A stretch of 64,000 bases of DNA from Methylocella tundrae (GCF_038024855.1 NZ_CP139089.1:1612001-1676000), one strand, 5' to 3'; shown: positions 41,514 to 51,010, numbered from the stretch's first letter. Notes: generated by a model from the sequence alone, not told the origin. Numbers and translations are program-made.

Positions 41514-43091
41514 ATGATCGATCGCCGCACCTTCCTGTCTCACGCCGCCACACTCGGGGCCGGCGCCGCCTACGCCAGCATCAATCCCGGTTTCTTCATC
41601 TCGTCCGCCTTCGCGCAAAGCGGGAAGACCCTGACGTTTCTCTCGGCCGAAAACATCACCGGAAACTGGGACCCGACCGCCCATACGACGCTGTCGCAGA
41701 AGAATGTCGAAGGCTTCGTGATGGGTTTTCTGACCCGCACCCCGATGCGCCTCGATAATCCGCAACAGACGACCGACGATCTCGCGACAGGGATCACCCT
41801 GCTCGACCCCAGCAGGCTCGAGATCAAGCTGCGAAAAGGCGTCGTCTTTCATGACGGCAAGCCGTTCAAGGCGGAGGACGTGAAGGCGACGTTCGAGTAT
41901 GGCTCGCGCGCCGATCGCCCGGCGCAATGGTATCCGGGATCGAACGAGACGCTGACCATCACGACGCCCGACGATTATACCGTGATCGTCGACACCTCGA
42001 AGGGCGGCTATCCGGCTCATCTCTTTATCTTCCTTGCGTCCTTCCTGCCAATCATGTCCGCCGACGACGTGAAGGGCGGCCCCTCAGGGCCTTTGACGCA
42101 GCGCCTCAACGGCACCGGGCCGTTCAAATTCGGCGAGCAAAAGGGCAATGAGACAATCCTCAAGGCCAATCCGACCTATTACGCGGGCGCGCCCAAAATC
42201 CCCGAGATTCATTTCAACTTCGTCGGCGACGCGACGACACGGATGCTCTCGCTGATGAATGGTCAGGCCTCGATCGTCGAGCGCCTCGAGCCCGAACAGG
42301 TCGACACGCTGAAGAAGAATCCGGCGATCGCGATCAGCAGCGTCGTCTCCGTCGAAAACAAATATCTCTGGTTCCGCTGCTCCAAGCCGCCGTTCAATGA
42401 TCCGCGCGTGCGTATGGCCGCCTGCCACGCGATCGACCGCGCGCAGATCCTCGATATTCTCGGCTCCGCCGGGCACGCTTCGAGCAATTACGTGTCGCCG
42501 GTGAAATTCGGCTATGTCGATCTGAAGAACTATCCGGCCTATGATCCCAAAGCGTGTCAGGCGCTGCTGGCTTCGGCCGGATTTCCAAACGGCAAGGGCC
42601 TTCCCCCGCTCGAATATATCACCTCGGCCGGCTTCTATCCGAAGACGAAAGAATATGGCGAGGTCATCACCGCCATGCTGCAGGAGCAGGGTTTTCCGGT
42701 GACGCTCACCGTGCTTGAGCCCGCGGCCTGGAACGAGCGCCTCTATGATCGCCCCGGCGGCGGTCCCGGTCATATGATCGACTGCGGCTGGTCGACGGGA
42801 TCGCCAGAGCCGGACCTCGTGCTGCGCACGCATTTCCATTCAAGCTCAAAGCGCATCACCGGCATCGTTGATCCGGAGATCGACGCCTCCCTCGACAAAG
42901 AGCGCAATGCGCCGACACTCGATCAACGCAAGGTCGTTCTACAGACAGAGACCATGCCTTTGCTCGCGACCAAGGTTCCAGCCCTCTCGCTCTTCACCTC
43001 GGTGATGATCCACGCCATGCAAAAGGACCTGACGGGGCTCTTCATCTACCCTGACGGCTCGATGGACGCTTCCAAATCGACCTTCGTCTGA
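41514..43091 (+). CDS. ABC transporter substrate-binding protein, peptide/opine type (SBP_bac_5)
   Basis: A 525-residue periplasmic protein. The N-terminus MIDRRTFLSHAATLGAGAAY has a twin-arginine-like RRTFL signal, and the domain shows family features such as LRKGVVFHDGKPFKAEDVKATFEY and the FKFGEQKGNETILKANPTYY block. It binds the substrate for the two permeases and the ATPase that follow. I chose the ATG at 41514, which opens the signal; a TTG/ATG pair at 41481/41484 is an alternative. Substrate specificity cannot be read from the sequence: the family takes peptides, opines, nickel chelates and glutathione. Confidence 0.85.
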   Translation: MIDRRTFLSHAATLGAGAAYASINPGFFISSAFAQSGKTLTFLSAENITGNWDPTAHTTLSQKNVEGFVMGFLTRTPMRLDNPQQTTDDLATGITLLDPSRLEIKLRKGVVFHDGKPFKAEDVKATFEYGSRADRPAQWYPGSNETLTITTPDDYTVIVDTSKGGYPAHLFIFLASFLPIMSADDVKGGPSGPLTQRLNGTGPFKFGEQKGNETILKANPTYYAGAPKIPEIHFNFVGDATTRMLSLMNGQASIVERLEPEQVDTLKKNPAIAISSVVSVENKYLWFRCSKPPFNDPRVRMAACHAIDRAQILDILGSAGHASSNYVSPVKFGYVDLKNYPAYDPKACQALLASAGFPNGKGLPPLEYITSAGFYPKTKEYGEVITAMLQEQGFPVTLTVLEPAAWNERLYDRPGGGPGHMIDCGWSTGSPEPDLVLRTHFHSSSKRITGIVDPEIDASLDKERNAPTLDQRKVVLQTETMPLLATKVPALSLFTSVMIHAMQKDLTGLFIYPDGSMDASKSTFV

Positions 43092-43107
43092 TCGCTCGGG
43101 AACGCGC

Positions 43108-44088
43108 ATGTTCGTGCTCAGTTTTCTGGCGAGACGTCTGGCGCAAGGCGCCCTGATCGTCTTTCTGGTGTCGCTGCTGATCTTCACCTTGCTGCGCGTC
43201 GTGCCGGGAGACCCGGTGCGGCTGATGGCGGGCGGCATGGCGCCAGAGGCGCTGATCGAGCAGATCGCAACGAAAATGGGATTGCGTGATCCAATCCTCG
43301 TCCAGTTTGGCCGCTACGCCAGCCATGTGGTTGCCGGCGATCTCGGCGAGTCCTTTGTGCGGCCCGCCAACGGCGCCGCGACCGGAGGCGCGAGCTTTGA
43401 CGATTCAACACGCGGCGAACGGGCGAAGGTCCTCGATCTCATCGGCGAGACGCTGCCGATGACGCTCCAACTCGCGGCCGTCTCGATTGCTCTTGCGCTG
43501 GCGTTCTCCTTCCTGATCGGCATTCCCGCCGGATTGTCGCCGGGCCGATGGCCGGACCGCCTCGGCTTTTACATCTCCTCGCTATTCATCTCATTGCCCA
43601 ACTTCTGGCTCGGCATCGTGCTCACCCTGCTGTTGTCGGTCAAGCTCCGCCTGCTACCCGCGATCGGCTATCAGGGCTTTGCCTACACGATCCTGCCCGC
43701 CATCGTGCTCGCGGTCGAATTATCGCCGGCGCTGATCCGCACGCTGTCCGGCTCGATCGCCTCGATCATGCAGGAGCCCTTCATCGCGACCGCCAGCGTG
43801 CGCGGCCTCAGCCGGCCACGCATCATCGTCAATCATGCGCTGCGCAACGCATCGGCGCCCCTTCTCAATCTGCTCGGCGTGCAGTTCAGCGGCCTGCTCG
43901 GCGGCGTTCTGATCGTCGAATATATCTTCGATTATCCGGGGCTCGGCCTGCTCACGATCAACGCCGTTCTGCAGCGGGACTTTCCGCTGATACAGGGGAT
44001 CGCGATCGTCACCAGCGCTATTTTTGTCCTCATCAACATCGCGGTCGATCTTGCCGCCACCATGATCGATCCGAGGCTGGACTACTGA
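43108..44088 (+). CDS. ABC transporter permease, DppB type
   Basis: A 326-residue inner-membrane permease with about six helices. The N-terminal helix VFLVSLLIFTLLRVVPGDPVR is the DppB/OppB signature, and the coupling loop is ATASVRGLSRPRIIVNHALRNAS with its EAA-type motif. A roughly 20-residue insertion (NGAATGGASFDDSTRGERA) in the periplasmic loop is unusual. The stop overlaps the next permease (ATGA). Confidence 0.88.
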   Translation: MFVLSFLARRLAQGALIVFLVSLLIFTLLRVVPGDPVRLMAGGMAPEALIEQIATKMGLRDPILVQFGRYASHVVAGDLGESFVRPANGAATGGASFDDSTRGERAKVLDLIGETLPMTLQLAAVSIALALAFSFLIGIPAGLSPGRWPDRLGFYISSLFISLPNFWLGIVLTLLLSVKLRLLPAIGYQGFAYTILPAIVLAVELSPALIRTLSGSIASIMQEPFIATASVRGLSRPRIIVNHALRNASAPLLNLLGVQFSGLLGGVLIVEYIFDYPGLGLLTINAVLQRDFPLIQGIAIVTSAIFVLINIAVDLAATMIDPRLDY

Positions 44089-45002
44089 TGGCGGCTATCG
44101 ACGCTTCGCTTCCCCATTCGCCGGCGCCGCGCAGCGCGTCGATCTCGCGACGAATCTGGAGAGCGTCGCTGGCCCTGAACGAATTTCGCGTCGGCCTCGC
44201 GCTCTTTACGATGCTGCTTCTCGCCGCCGCCTTCTATCCGGAGCTCAGCGGGATTGATCCCACCAAGATGAATGTGCATGACAGGCTGCTGGCGCCGATC
44301 TTCATGGGCGACCATTGGTCGATGCGCCACCCGCTTGGAACGGATCAGATCGGCCGCGACATGCTGGTGCGCAGCCTTGTCGGCCTGCGCTACTCTTTCC
44401 TCATTGGCGTCTCCACCGTCGCCGTCATGTTATGCATCGGCTGCTCTCTCGGCATGATCGCAGGCTATTTCGGCGGCAGGATCGACATGGGGATCATGCG
44501 CCTCACGGACGCACAACTCTCCATCCCGATGATCATCCTCGCCATCTCGGTGCTCGGGGTATCGCGGCCAACCATTCCGGCCATCATACTGGTGCTTGGC
44601 CTCTCGAGCTGGCCGATCTATGCGCGCGTCACGCGCAGCGTGACGATGACGGAAAGAAAGCGCGAATATGTCCGCGCCGCGCAGCTTATGGGCGCATCCG
44701 ACTTTCGCATTCTGACGCGCCTTCTCGCGCCGCTCATCGTGCCGCCGATCATCTTCGTCTCGGCGCTCGACGTCGCGCGCATGATGATCTTCGAATCCAT
44801 TCTGGGCTTCATCGGACTTGGCGTGCAGCCGCCGACGCCGACCTTCGGCAATATCATAGCCGACGGCCGCAAATATCTGCTCAATGCCTGGTGGATTGCA
44901 ACAATGCCGGGCGTCTTTCTGTGCCTGACGCTCACCTCCATCAATCTGATCGGGGCCTCGCTCGAACGCGCCCGCAATCGCATCCATGGAGGCGCGTCGT
45001 GA
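44088..45002 (+). CDS. ABC transporter permease, DppC type
   Basis: A 304-residue permease, the partner of the upstream gene. NEFRVGLALFTMLLLAA at the first helix, HPLGTDQIGRDMLVRSLVG and the coupling loop YVRAAQLMGASDFRILTRL are typical of DppC. It starts with an ATG overlapping the previous stop and its own stop overlaps a GTG of the ATPase gene, so the transporter genes are translationally coupled. Confidence 0.9.
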   Translation: MAAIDASLPHSPAPRSASISRRIWRASLALNEFRVGLALFTMLLLAAAFYPELSGIDPTKMNVHDRLLAPIFMGDHWSMRHPLGTDQIGRDMLVRSLVGLRYSFLIGVSTVAVMLCIGCSLGMIAGYFGGRIDMGIMRLTDAQLSIPMIILAISVLGVSRPTIPAIILVLGLSSWPIYARVTRSVTMTERKREYVRAAQLMGASDFRILTRLLAPLIVPPIIFVSALDVARMMIFESILGFIGLGVQPPTPTFGNIIADGRKYLLNAWWIATMPGVFLCLTLTSINLIGASLERARNRIHGGAS

Positions 45003-46846
45003 ACATGCAAGCGCCGGTCCTTTCCGTGCGCCGCCTCAGCGTCGATCTGAACGCCGCGTCGGGCCGACGGCCGATCATATCCAACGTCAGCTTCGATCTC
45101 GCGCCCCAGGAAATTCTCGGCATCATCGGCGCCAGCGGATCGGGCAAGACGGTGCTCTCTCGCGCGCTGGTCAACTGGATTGATCCGCCCCTGGAAATCG
45201 TCTCCGGAGCTGTGACGTTCAAAAATCAGAACATTCTTGAGCTGAAGGGAACGAAGCTCCGCGAGGCGCGCCGGGAAATCGCCTATGTTGGAGCCGATCC
45301 AATGGGCGCGCTCGATCCGACCTTGCCGGTCGGACGGCAGATCGTCGAAAAGCTGCGCGCCGTTGCGCCGGAGATCGATGCGACTGAAGCTCGCGAGCGC
45401 GTCATCGACCTCCTCGCCGCCGTTCGTATTCCTTCGCCGAACCATCGCTTCCACGACTATCCGTCACAGTTCAGTGGCGGCATGATGCAACGCGCGCTGA
45501 TCGTCGACGCGCTCGTCACCAACCCCGCCTTTCTGGTGGCGGATAATGTGACGCAGCCGCTCGACGTCACGGTGGCCGCGCAGGTTCTGCGATTGCTTCG
45601 TGAACTGACGGACAGGTTCAAGACCGCGATCGTATTCGTCTCATCTTCCCTGCCGACCGCCATCGAGGCCGCCGACGAAATGCTCGTCCTCGCCGAAGGC
45701 GCCGTCGTGGAGCGCCAGGCGCCGCGCGATCTGATCGCTTCGCCGCAACATCCCTATACGCGCTCTCTCATCGCGGAAATTCCCAAGATCTGGACGAATG
45801 ATGCGATCGAGGTCGCGCCGATTGAAAGCGGCGCAGCCGTCATCAGCATTCGCGAAGCAACGCGCTTCTATCGCGTCAAGAAGCGGGGAACCTTCGCGAG
45901 CTACAGCGAAGTGCGCGCGGTCCGCAATGTGACCTTCGACGTTTTCGCAGGCGAGAATTTTGGCGTCGTCGGCGAATCGGGTTGTGGAAAATCCTCGCTG
46001 ATGCGGCTGCTCAGCCGGCTGGAGCTTCCGAATTCCGGGCAGATTCTTTGCAACGGGAAGGATATTGCAAATCTTTCCGGCAAAAACCTTCTCGAATTTC
46101 GCCGCAATTTCCAGCTTGTCCTGCAAGATCCCTTCGGCTCGCTTCCGCCGCGAACGTCCATCGGGGCAATCATCGAAGAGCCGCTGCGAACGCACGGGGT
46201 GAGCGGCAGGCGGGCGCGCGAACGGGCCCTCGCCGTCATGGGTGAAGTCGGGCTTCCCGGCGGGCTTTACGATGAACTGCCGCTCGGCCTCAGCGCCGGC
46301 CAGCGCCAGCGCGTCAATGTCGCCCGCGCGATGGCGCTGGAGCCCAGAGTGCTGATCATGGACGAGACGCTCTCGGCGCTCGACCAAACGGAACAATTCA
46401 AGCTGCTCAACCTGTTCGAGCGGCTGCAAGCCAAGCACGGTCTGACCTACGTCTTCATCTCGCATGACCTCGCCATGGTGCGCCGCGTCTGCAACCGCAT
46501 CGCCGTGATGTATCTCGGCGAAGTCGTGGAGCTGGCCGAAAACACGCGGCTCTTCTTTGATCCCGGTCATCCCTACACGCGCGCGCTGCTCAGCGCCGTC
46601 CCGACGCTGGAGGAGCGCCGCTATCGCTCTGAAGATTGCCTCCTCGAGGGCGAGCCTCCAAACCCCATCGACTTGCCGCCGGGATGCAGTTTCGCCAGCC
46701 GCTGCCCCCATGTGTTCGAGCGCTGCCTGCGCGAAAGCCCCGTCCTGATGTCGCGCGGCGGCAAAGACCTCGCAGCCTGCTTTCTTATCGATCCAATGCG
46801 GGCGCCGCGCGGCGAGACGCGGAGCCAGACAAGGCAAGCTTCATGA
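44999..46846 (+). CDS. Fused double ABC ATPase, DppD-DppF type (GTG start)
   Basis: A 615-residue protein carrying two nucleotide-binding domains that are usually separate. Domain one has Walker A GASGSGKT and signature QFSGGMMQRALI; domain two has Walker A GESGCGKS and signature LSAGQRQRVNVARAMAL with Walker B VLIMDE. The C-terminal Cys-containing segment CSFASRCPHVFERC is the oligopeptide-transporter motif linked to an iron-sulfur or metal site. The first Walker B is degenerate (FLVADN), so domain one may be catalytically weak. GGAGG six bases before the GTG at 44999 decides the start; an ATG at 45005 is less well spaced. Confidence 0.88.
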   Translation: MNMQAPVLSVRRLSVDLNAASGRRPIISNVSFDLAPQEILGIIGASGSGKTVLSRALVNWIDPPLEIVSGAVTFKNQNILELKGTKLREARREIAYVGADPMGALDPTLPVGRQIVEKLRAVAPEIDATEARERVIDLLAAVRIPSPNHRFHDYPSQFSGGMMQRALIVDALVTNPAFLVADNVTQPLDVTVAAQVLRLLRELTDRFKTAIVFVSSSLPTAIEAADEMLVLAEGAVVERQAPRDLIASPQHPYTRSLIAEIPKIWTNDAIEVAPIESGAAVISIREATRFYRVKKRGTFASYSEVRAVRNVTFDVFAGENFGVVGESGCGKSSLMRLLSRLELPNSGQILCNGKDIANLSGKNLLEFRRNFQLVLQDPFGSLPPRTSIGAIIEEPLRTHGVSGRRARERALAVMGEVGLPGGLYDELPLGLSAGQRQRVNVARAMALEPRVLIMDETLSALDQTEQFKLLNLFERLQAKHGLTYVFISHDLAMVRRVCNRIAVMYLGEVVELAENTRLFFDPGHPYTRALLSAVPTLEERRYRSEDCLLEGEPPNPIDLPPGCSFASRCPHVFERCLRESPVLMSRGGKDLAACFLIDPMRAPRGETRSQTRQAS

Positions 46847-47736
46847 AGCCGGCCGCCGATTCCGAAGATCTGTGGATTGAACGGAACTCGCGCGCTAAGC
46901 TTTGCGATCTCAGCCGTGGGCTGCGCGCGCTCGTCGAGCACCGCCCCGCCTATCATCTCATCGGAACCCCCGCGATGGCCCTGCCCGAGCTCCGGCTGCA
47001 AACGATCCTGACCGAGCTTGGCAAGCATGGCCGCGTCTATGTCAAGGAACTTGCCGAGACCTTGCACGTCAGCCGCGAGACGATCCGGCGCGACCTCAAA
47101 CATCTCGAACATGAGGGGCATCTGCGCTGCACCTATGGCGGCGGCGTCAAGCAGCAGACCGACGGAGATCAGCCGGTTTCCGACAGGATGCGCGTCAATG
47201 CCCGCGAGAAGGCGCGCATTGGCGCTAAAGCCGCCGAACTCGTCGCCGACGGCATGAAAATTTTCATCGACGCGGGAACGACGACGCTCGCCTTTGCGCG
47301 GCATCTCGCCGGCCGCAAGCGGATGACCGTCTACACCAATTCGCTGGATGTCGCGCAGGCGCTCGGCCAGCAGGCCGTGGGGGATATCTTTATCATCGGC
47401 GGCAAGCTTCGGCCGGAATATCGCGCCCTGCTCGGCCCGACGACCATCGAGGCGATCGGCGAACATCTCTTCGACATGGCCTTCATCAGTGTCGCAACGG
47501 TCGACTACCGGCATGGCTTCATGGACTTCGGCGAAGAGGAAGCCGCCATCCGCCGCGCCCTGGTCAAACAATCGAAGCAGATCGTCATGCTGGCCGACAG
47601 CTCCAAGTTCGGACGCGAGGCGCCGAACCGCACGCTGAGCGCTCGTCAGATAACATCGCTGATTACCAATTCGCCAGTCGACGCGGACTTTTCCGCCGAA
47701 CTTGAACAAGCCGGAGTAAAAATCTTCTATGTTTGA
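46843..47736 (+). CDS. DeoR-family transcriptional regulator
   Basis: A 297-residue regulator. The winged helix ELRLQTILTELGKHGRVYVKELAETLHVSRETIRRDLKHLE precisely fits DeoR, and the sugar-phosphate-like effector domain has DAGTTTLAFARHL and VMLADSSKFGR. The ATG at 46843 overlaps the transporter stop (ATGA) and leaves a 44-residue extension before the usual family start; the ATG at 46975 gives the standard length. DeoR proteins usually sense phosphorylated sugars, which fits the two kinases downstream. It is embedded inside the operon. Confidence 0.85.
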   Translation: MKPAADSEDLWIERNSRAKLCDLSRGLRALVEHRPAYHLIGTPAMALPELRLQTILTELGKHGRVYVKELAETLHVSRETIRRDLKHLEHEGHLRCTYGGGVKQQTDGDQPVSDRMRVNAREKARIGAKAAELVADGMKIFIDAGTTTLAFARHLAGRKRMTVYTNSLDVAQALGQQAVGDIFIIGGKLRPEYRALLGPTTIEAIGEHLFDMAFISVATVDYRHGFMDFGEEEAAIRRALVKQSKQIVMLADSSKFGREAPNRTLSARQITSLITNSPVDADFSAELEQAGVKIFYV

Positions 47737-49009
47737 AACGAAGTCTGAAACGGCGGCGACGCCGATCATCAACGCCGGCGATCTGCACCACCTGATGGAC
47801 GAGGTTTCCGCCATCGGTGGCGGACCCGACGGCTCGATGAATCGCCTCAGCCTGTCGCCGGAGGACGCCGCAGCGCGCGACTGGCTGGTCTCATTTCTTC
47901 AAAGCGAAGGACTGAAGGTCGCGGTCGATCGGATCGGCAACATCTTTGGCATTCTCGACTGGGCCGGCCCCGATGCGCCGACCGTGATGACCGGATCGCA
48001 TCTCGACAGCCAGCCAAATGGCGGGCGCTTCGACGGCGCCTATGGCGTCGTCGCGGCCTGCGCGGCCGTGCGGACGATCAAGCGCGAAGTCGCAGAGAGC
48101 GGGCTAAAGCCCAAAGCCAATTTCATCATCGTCAATTGGACGAATGAAGAGGGCGCAAGGTTTCAGCCGAGCCTTCTCGGCAGCGCCGTCTACGCCGGCG
48201 AGATCGACGCGGCCTACGCGCTCGCGCGCCGGGACGGCTCAGGCGTCAGCGTCGGCGAAGCACTGGATGCGATTCAATATCTCGGCGAAGCGGCGCCGAA
48301 GATCCCCGACGCCTATATCGAACTCCACATCGAAGGCGCAGCTTCTCTGGAGAACGCGGGACTTCGCTTTGGTGTTTTCAGCCGCTACTGGGGCGCGGTC
48401 AAATATCGCCTCGCCTTTCTCGGCAGACAGGCGCACACCGGACCGACGCCGATGGCGGAACGGCGCGATGCGCTTCTGGCCGCGGCCCATCTCATCACTG
48501 AACTAAAAGGCATGGCGGATCGCGCAGGTCTCGAACTGCATACGTCCGTCGGACGGCTCGAAGTCTTCCCCAACTCGCCGAACGTCGTCCCGAACGAAGC
48601 TGTGCTGTTCATCGAACTGCGGTCTGGATCGCCCGAAGTTTTAGCGGCCGCCGAAAGAGAACTTGAGCTTAAAATCAGCCAATCGGCGGAGCGCGCGGGC
48701 GTTATGTTCGAAGTCCGCTCCATCGATCGGCGCAAGGCCGGGCTGATGGACGAGGGCCTCGTTCGGCTCGCTCAGAATACGGCGCGCGATTTCGACGAAA
48801 AGGCGCTGCTCCTCGATACGATCGGCGGCCACGACGCGATCAGCATGACCGCCGTCTGTCCGTCCGTCGTCATCGCCGTGCCGAGCGTCGGCGGCGTGAT
48901 GCATCACCCATCCGAATTCACGAGCGAGCCGGATCGCGCGCTCGGCGCGCAGATCCTCGCCGGGATGCTGTGGCGCTTTTGCGTCAATGGCGACGTCCTC
49001 GCCGCGTGA
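47729..49009 (+). CDS. M20 amidase of the hydantoinase/carbamoylase group
   Basis: A 426-residue binuclear metal hydrolase. Metal ligands fit TGSHLDSQPNGGRFDGAYG (His and Asp), NEEGARF (Glu) and a late GGHDA. The dimerisation domain contains RQAHTGPTPMAERRDAL. The family removes carbamoyl groups or opens ureido/amide bonds (N-carbamoyl amino acids, allantoate, ureidoglycine), often releasing ammonia. Exact substrate unknown. It overlaps the regulator gene by 8 bp and lies upstream of the kinases, so all probably serve one pathway. Confidence 0.85.
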   Translation: MFETKSETAATPIINAGDLHHLMDEVSAIGGGPDGSMNRLSLSPEDAAARDWLVSFLQSEGLKVAVDRIGNIFGILDWAGPDAPTVMTGSHLDSQPNGGRFDGAYGVVAACAAVRTIKREVAESGLKPKANFIIVNWTNEEGARFQPSLLGSAVYAGEIDAAYALARRDGSGVSVGEALDAIQYLGEAAPKIPDAYIELHIEGAASLENAGLRFGVFSRYWGAVKYRLAFLGRQAHTGPTPMAERRDALLAAAHLITELKGMADRAGLELHTSVGRLEVFPNSPNVVPNEAVLFIELRSGSPEVLAAAERELELKISQSAERAGVMFEVRSIDRRKAGLMDEGLVRLAQNTARDFDEKALLLDTIGGHDAISMTAVCPSVVIAVPSVGGVMHHPSEFTSEPDRALGAQILAGMLWRFCVNGDVLAA

Positions 49010-49031
49010 CAATCCCTCCGGAGCTTTGCCC

Positions 49032-49997
49032 ATGAACGCGCCCGCAGACATCAAGACCGTTGAAGAGCGATCGCTTGAGGCGGCTATCGCGTCCGCGCCG
49101 GAATGGGCGGGTCTGACGTTCCGCTATTGGCGCGCGGCGCCGGCCGTCATCTCCCCGACGCATCGCGCTGTGGACAGTTCGTGCTTCGCAGTGGATGTTG
49201 GCGACGCGCCCCAGCGTTTGTTCGTCAAAATCCTGCATCAGGATCTCTGGCCGACGATCGATCCCGTCAACGCCTTCGAGGCCGCAAGCATAGCCGCGGA
49301 ACTTGGCGTGACGCCTTCGCCGCGGCGCTTTTGTGAGGCGCAACGCGCCACTGTGTTCGACCGGCTCGATGAGTCGTGGCGCACGGCGACCATGGACGAC
49401 ATCTCCGGCGAACTCATCCTTTGTAAAGTCATCGCGGCAAAGAAAGCGATCAACGCCGGGCCTCGTTTCGCCCACGATTGGACGATCTTCGACGGCATTC
49501 GCCAAATGCGCACAGACCTCGAGGCGGCGGGCGCCCAAGCCGCAACCGACGCCTGGTGGATGCTCGACGCCGTGAATGATGCGGAGCGCGCTCTTTCCGC
49601 CGCCGGGTGGGATACAAAGCCATGTCACGGCGACGGATTGGCGTCGAACATCATGATAGGGCCGAGTGGCGCCATTCAACTCGTCGACTTCGACAACGCC
49701 TGCAATTGCGACCCCTATTACGATCTCGGCGTGTTGCTCAACGAGGCTTTCGCCTTCGAAGAGGAAATGCTCACGGGGATAGAAGAATTCGATGGAAGCG
49801 TCCGGCCCCAAGCGCTCAACCGTTGCCGCCTTTACGCCATTGCCGATGATCTCTATTGGGGACTCTGGGCGAGCCTCATGAACGTCGTTTCAGCACGAAA
49901 GGGCGTTGAATTTCTGAAATATGCGCAGTGGCGGCTTCTGCGTTGCCGCATGACGATTCGCGATGCGCGGTTCGAGGATATGCTGAGGCATCTGTAA
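49032..49997 (+). CDS. Choline-kinase-like phosphotransferase (copy 1)
   Basis: A 321-residue APH-fold kinase. The catalytic loop is KPCHGDGLASNIMI with HGD, and the metal-binding Asp is in LVDFDNACNCDPYYDLG. The ATP-lysine candidate is in LFVKILHQD. Proteins of this class phosphorylate choline, thiamine, ethanolamine or amino sugars. The ATG at 49032 (MNAPADIK) lies 22 bp after the amidase stop with GGAG nearby. It is a paralogue of the next gene along the whole catalytic half. Confidence 0.78.
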   Translation: MNAPADIKTVEERSLEAAIASAPEWAGLTFRYWRAAPAVISPTHRAVDSSCFAVDVGDAPQRLFVKILHQDLWPTIDPVNAFEAASIAAELGVTPSPRRFCEAQRATVFDRLDESWRTATMDDISGELILCKVIAAKKAINAGPRFAHDWTIFDGIRQMRTDLEAAGAQAATDAWWMLDAVNDAERALSAAGWDTKPCHGDGLASNIMIGPSGAIQLVDFDNACNCDPYYDLGVLLNEAFAFEEEMLTGIEEFDGSVRPQALNRCRLYAIADDLYWGLWASLMNVVSARKGVEFLKYAQWRLLRCRMTIRDARFEDMLRHL

Positions 49998-50017
49998 TCT
50001 GAAAAAGGCGGACCATA

Positions 50018-50962
50018 TTGGACAGAGCAGGCAGTAAGTCGCTCGGCGAGGCCTTTACCGACGCCGAACGCGAGATTGAGGCGGCGCTCATTCAGATCGC
50101 GCCGTGGCGCGAGCGCGGGCTACGTTACAGCCCGGTTCACGGCGGCATCAGCAACGTTAACTGGCGCGTCGCGGTGGATGGCAAAAGTTTCTTCGTCAAA
50201 ATACCTGGCCGCGGAACCGAGATGTTCATTGATCGAGCCGCGGCGCTCGCTGCGAGCCGGCGCGCCGAAGCGCTCGGGATCGGCCCACGCGTTCATGATT
50301 ACCTTGCCGATCAGGGCATCGAGATCAATGATTTCATCGAGGGCCGGCGGCCTTGCACGAACACTGATTTTCTCGATGCGACGATCCGCGCCAACGCGGT
50401 CGGCGTTTATCGCGCGTTCAACAATTCCGGTCTCCTGCCGCTGACGAAAACTGTCTTCGACATGATCGACGAACACTTCGATCAGGTGTGGAGTCTTGGC
50501 GGCAAGGCGCCCGCCGATTTCGAGTGGCTCTCCAAGCAATACGGGCTGGCGCGCTCGGCGCTCGAGGCTTCCGGCATAGATCTCGTCCCCTGCTTCAATG
50601 ACCCGATGCCGGGAAACTTCATGCTTGGCGCGGACAAATCGATCATGCTGATCGACTATGAATATGCCTCCAACAATGACCGCTGCTATGATCTGGGCGT
50701 CTGGTGCGGAGAGATGTTCTTCAGCGACGCGGTGGAGAATGAGATCATCGAGACCTATTTCGGCAGCTTTGATCCTGCGATGAAAGCCCGCCTCGTCGTC
50801 CATAAGGCGCTCGCCGATATAAAATGGGCGACGTGGGCGATGGTTCAGAACAAGGTTTCGACCCTCGATTTCGATTTCTATAAATATGGCGCGTGGAAGC
50901 ATATGCGCGCGCGGTCGATTATGAGAGATCCGCGCTGGGTCGATTATCTCAACTCGGTCTGA
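50018..50962 (+). CDS. Choline-kinase-like phosphotransferase (copy 2, TTG start)
   Basis: A 314-residue APH-fold kinase. The N-lobe has YSPVHGGISNVNWRV and the ATP lysine in FFVKIPG; the catalytic loop is CFNDPMPGNFML (ND instead of HGD, as in eukaryotic choline kinases), and the metal Asp is in LIDYEYASNNDRCYDLG. The C-terminal helices (KWATWAMVQNKVS) parallel copy 1. The start is a TTG behind AAGGCGGA. Two divergent paralogues in one operon suggest different substrates or a two-subunit enzyme. It ends the cluster and is convergent with ureD. Confidence 0.75.
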   Translation: MDRAGSKSLGEAFTDAEREIEAALIQIAPWRERGLRYSPVHGGISNVNWRVAVDGKSFFVKIPGRGTEMFIDRAAALAASRRAEALGIGPRVHDYLADQGIEINDFIEGRRPCTNTDFLDATIRANAVGVYRAFNNSGLLPLTKTVFDMIDEHFDQVWSLGGKAPADFEWLSKQYGLARSALEASGIDLVPCFNDPMPGNFMLGADKSIMLIDYEYASNNDRCYDLGVWCGEMFFSDAVENEIIETYFGSFDPAMKARLVVHKALADIKWATWAMVQNKVSTLDFDFYKYGAWKHMRARSIMRDPRWVDYLNSV

Positions 50963-51010
50963 TGCGCCAGCGCGGATCATTGTCCTGCGCCGCTCAAAGC
51001 CTGCTGACGC

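Noticed and set aside
43548..45002. 484-codon frame read as one long permease
   Set aside because: Its first 180 codons are an out-of-frame shadow of the DppB-type gene; the real start is the ATG at 44088.
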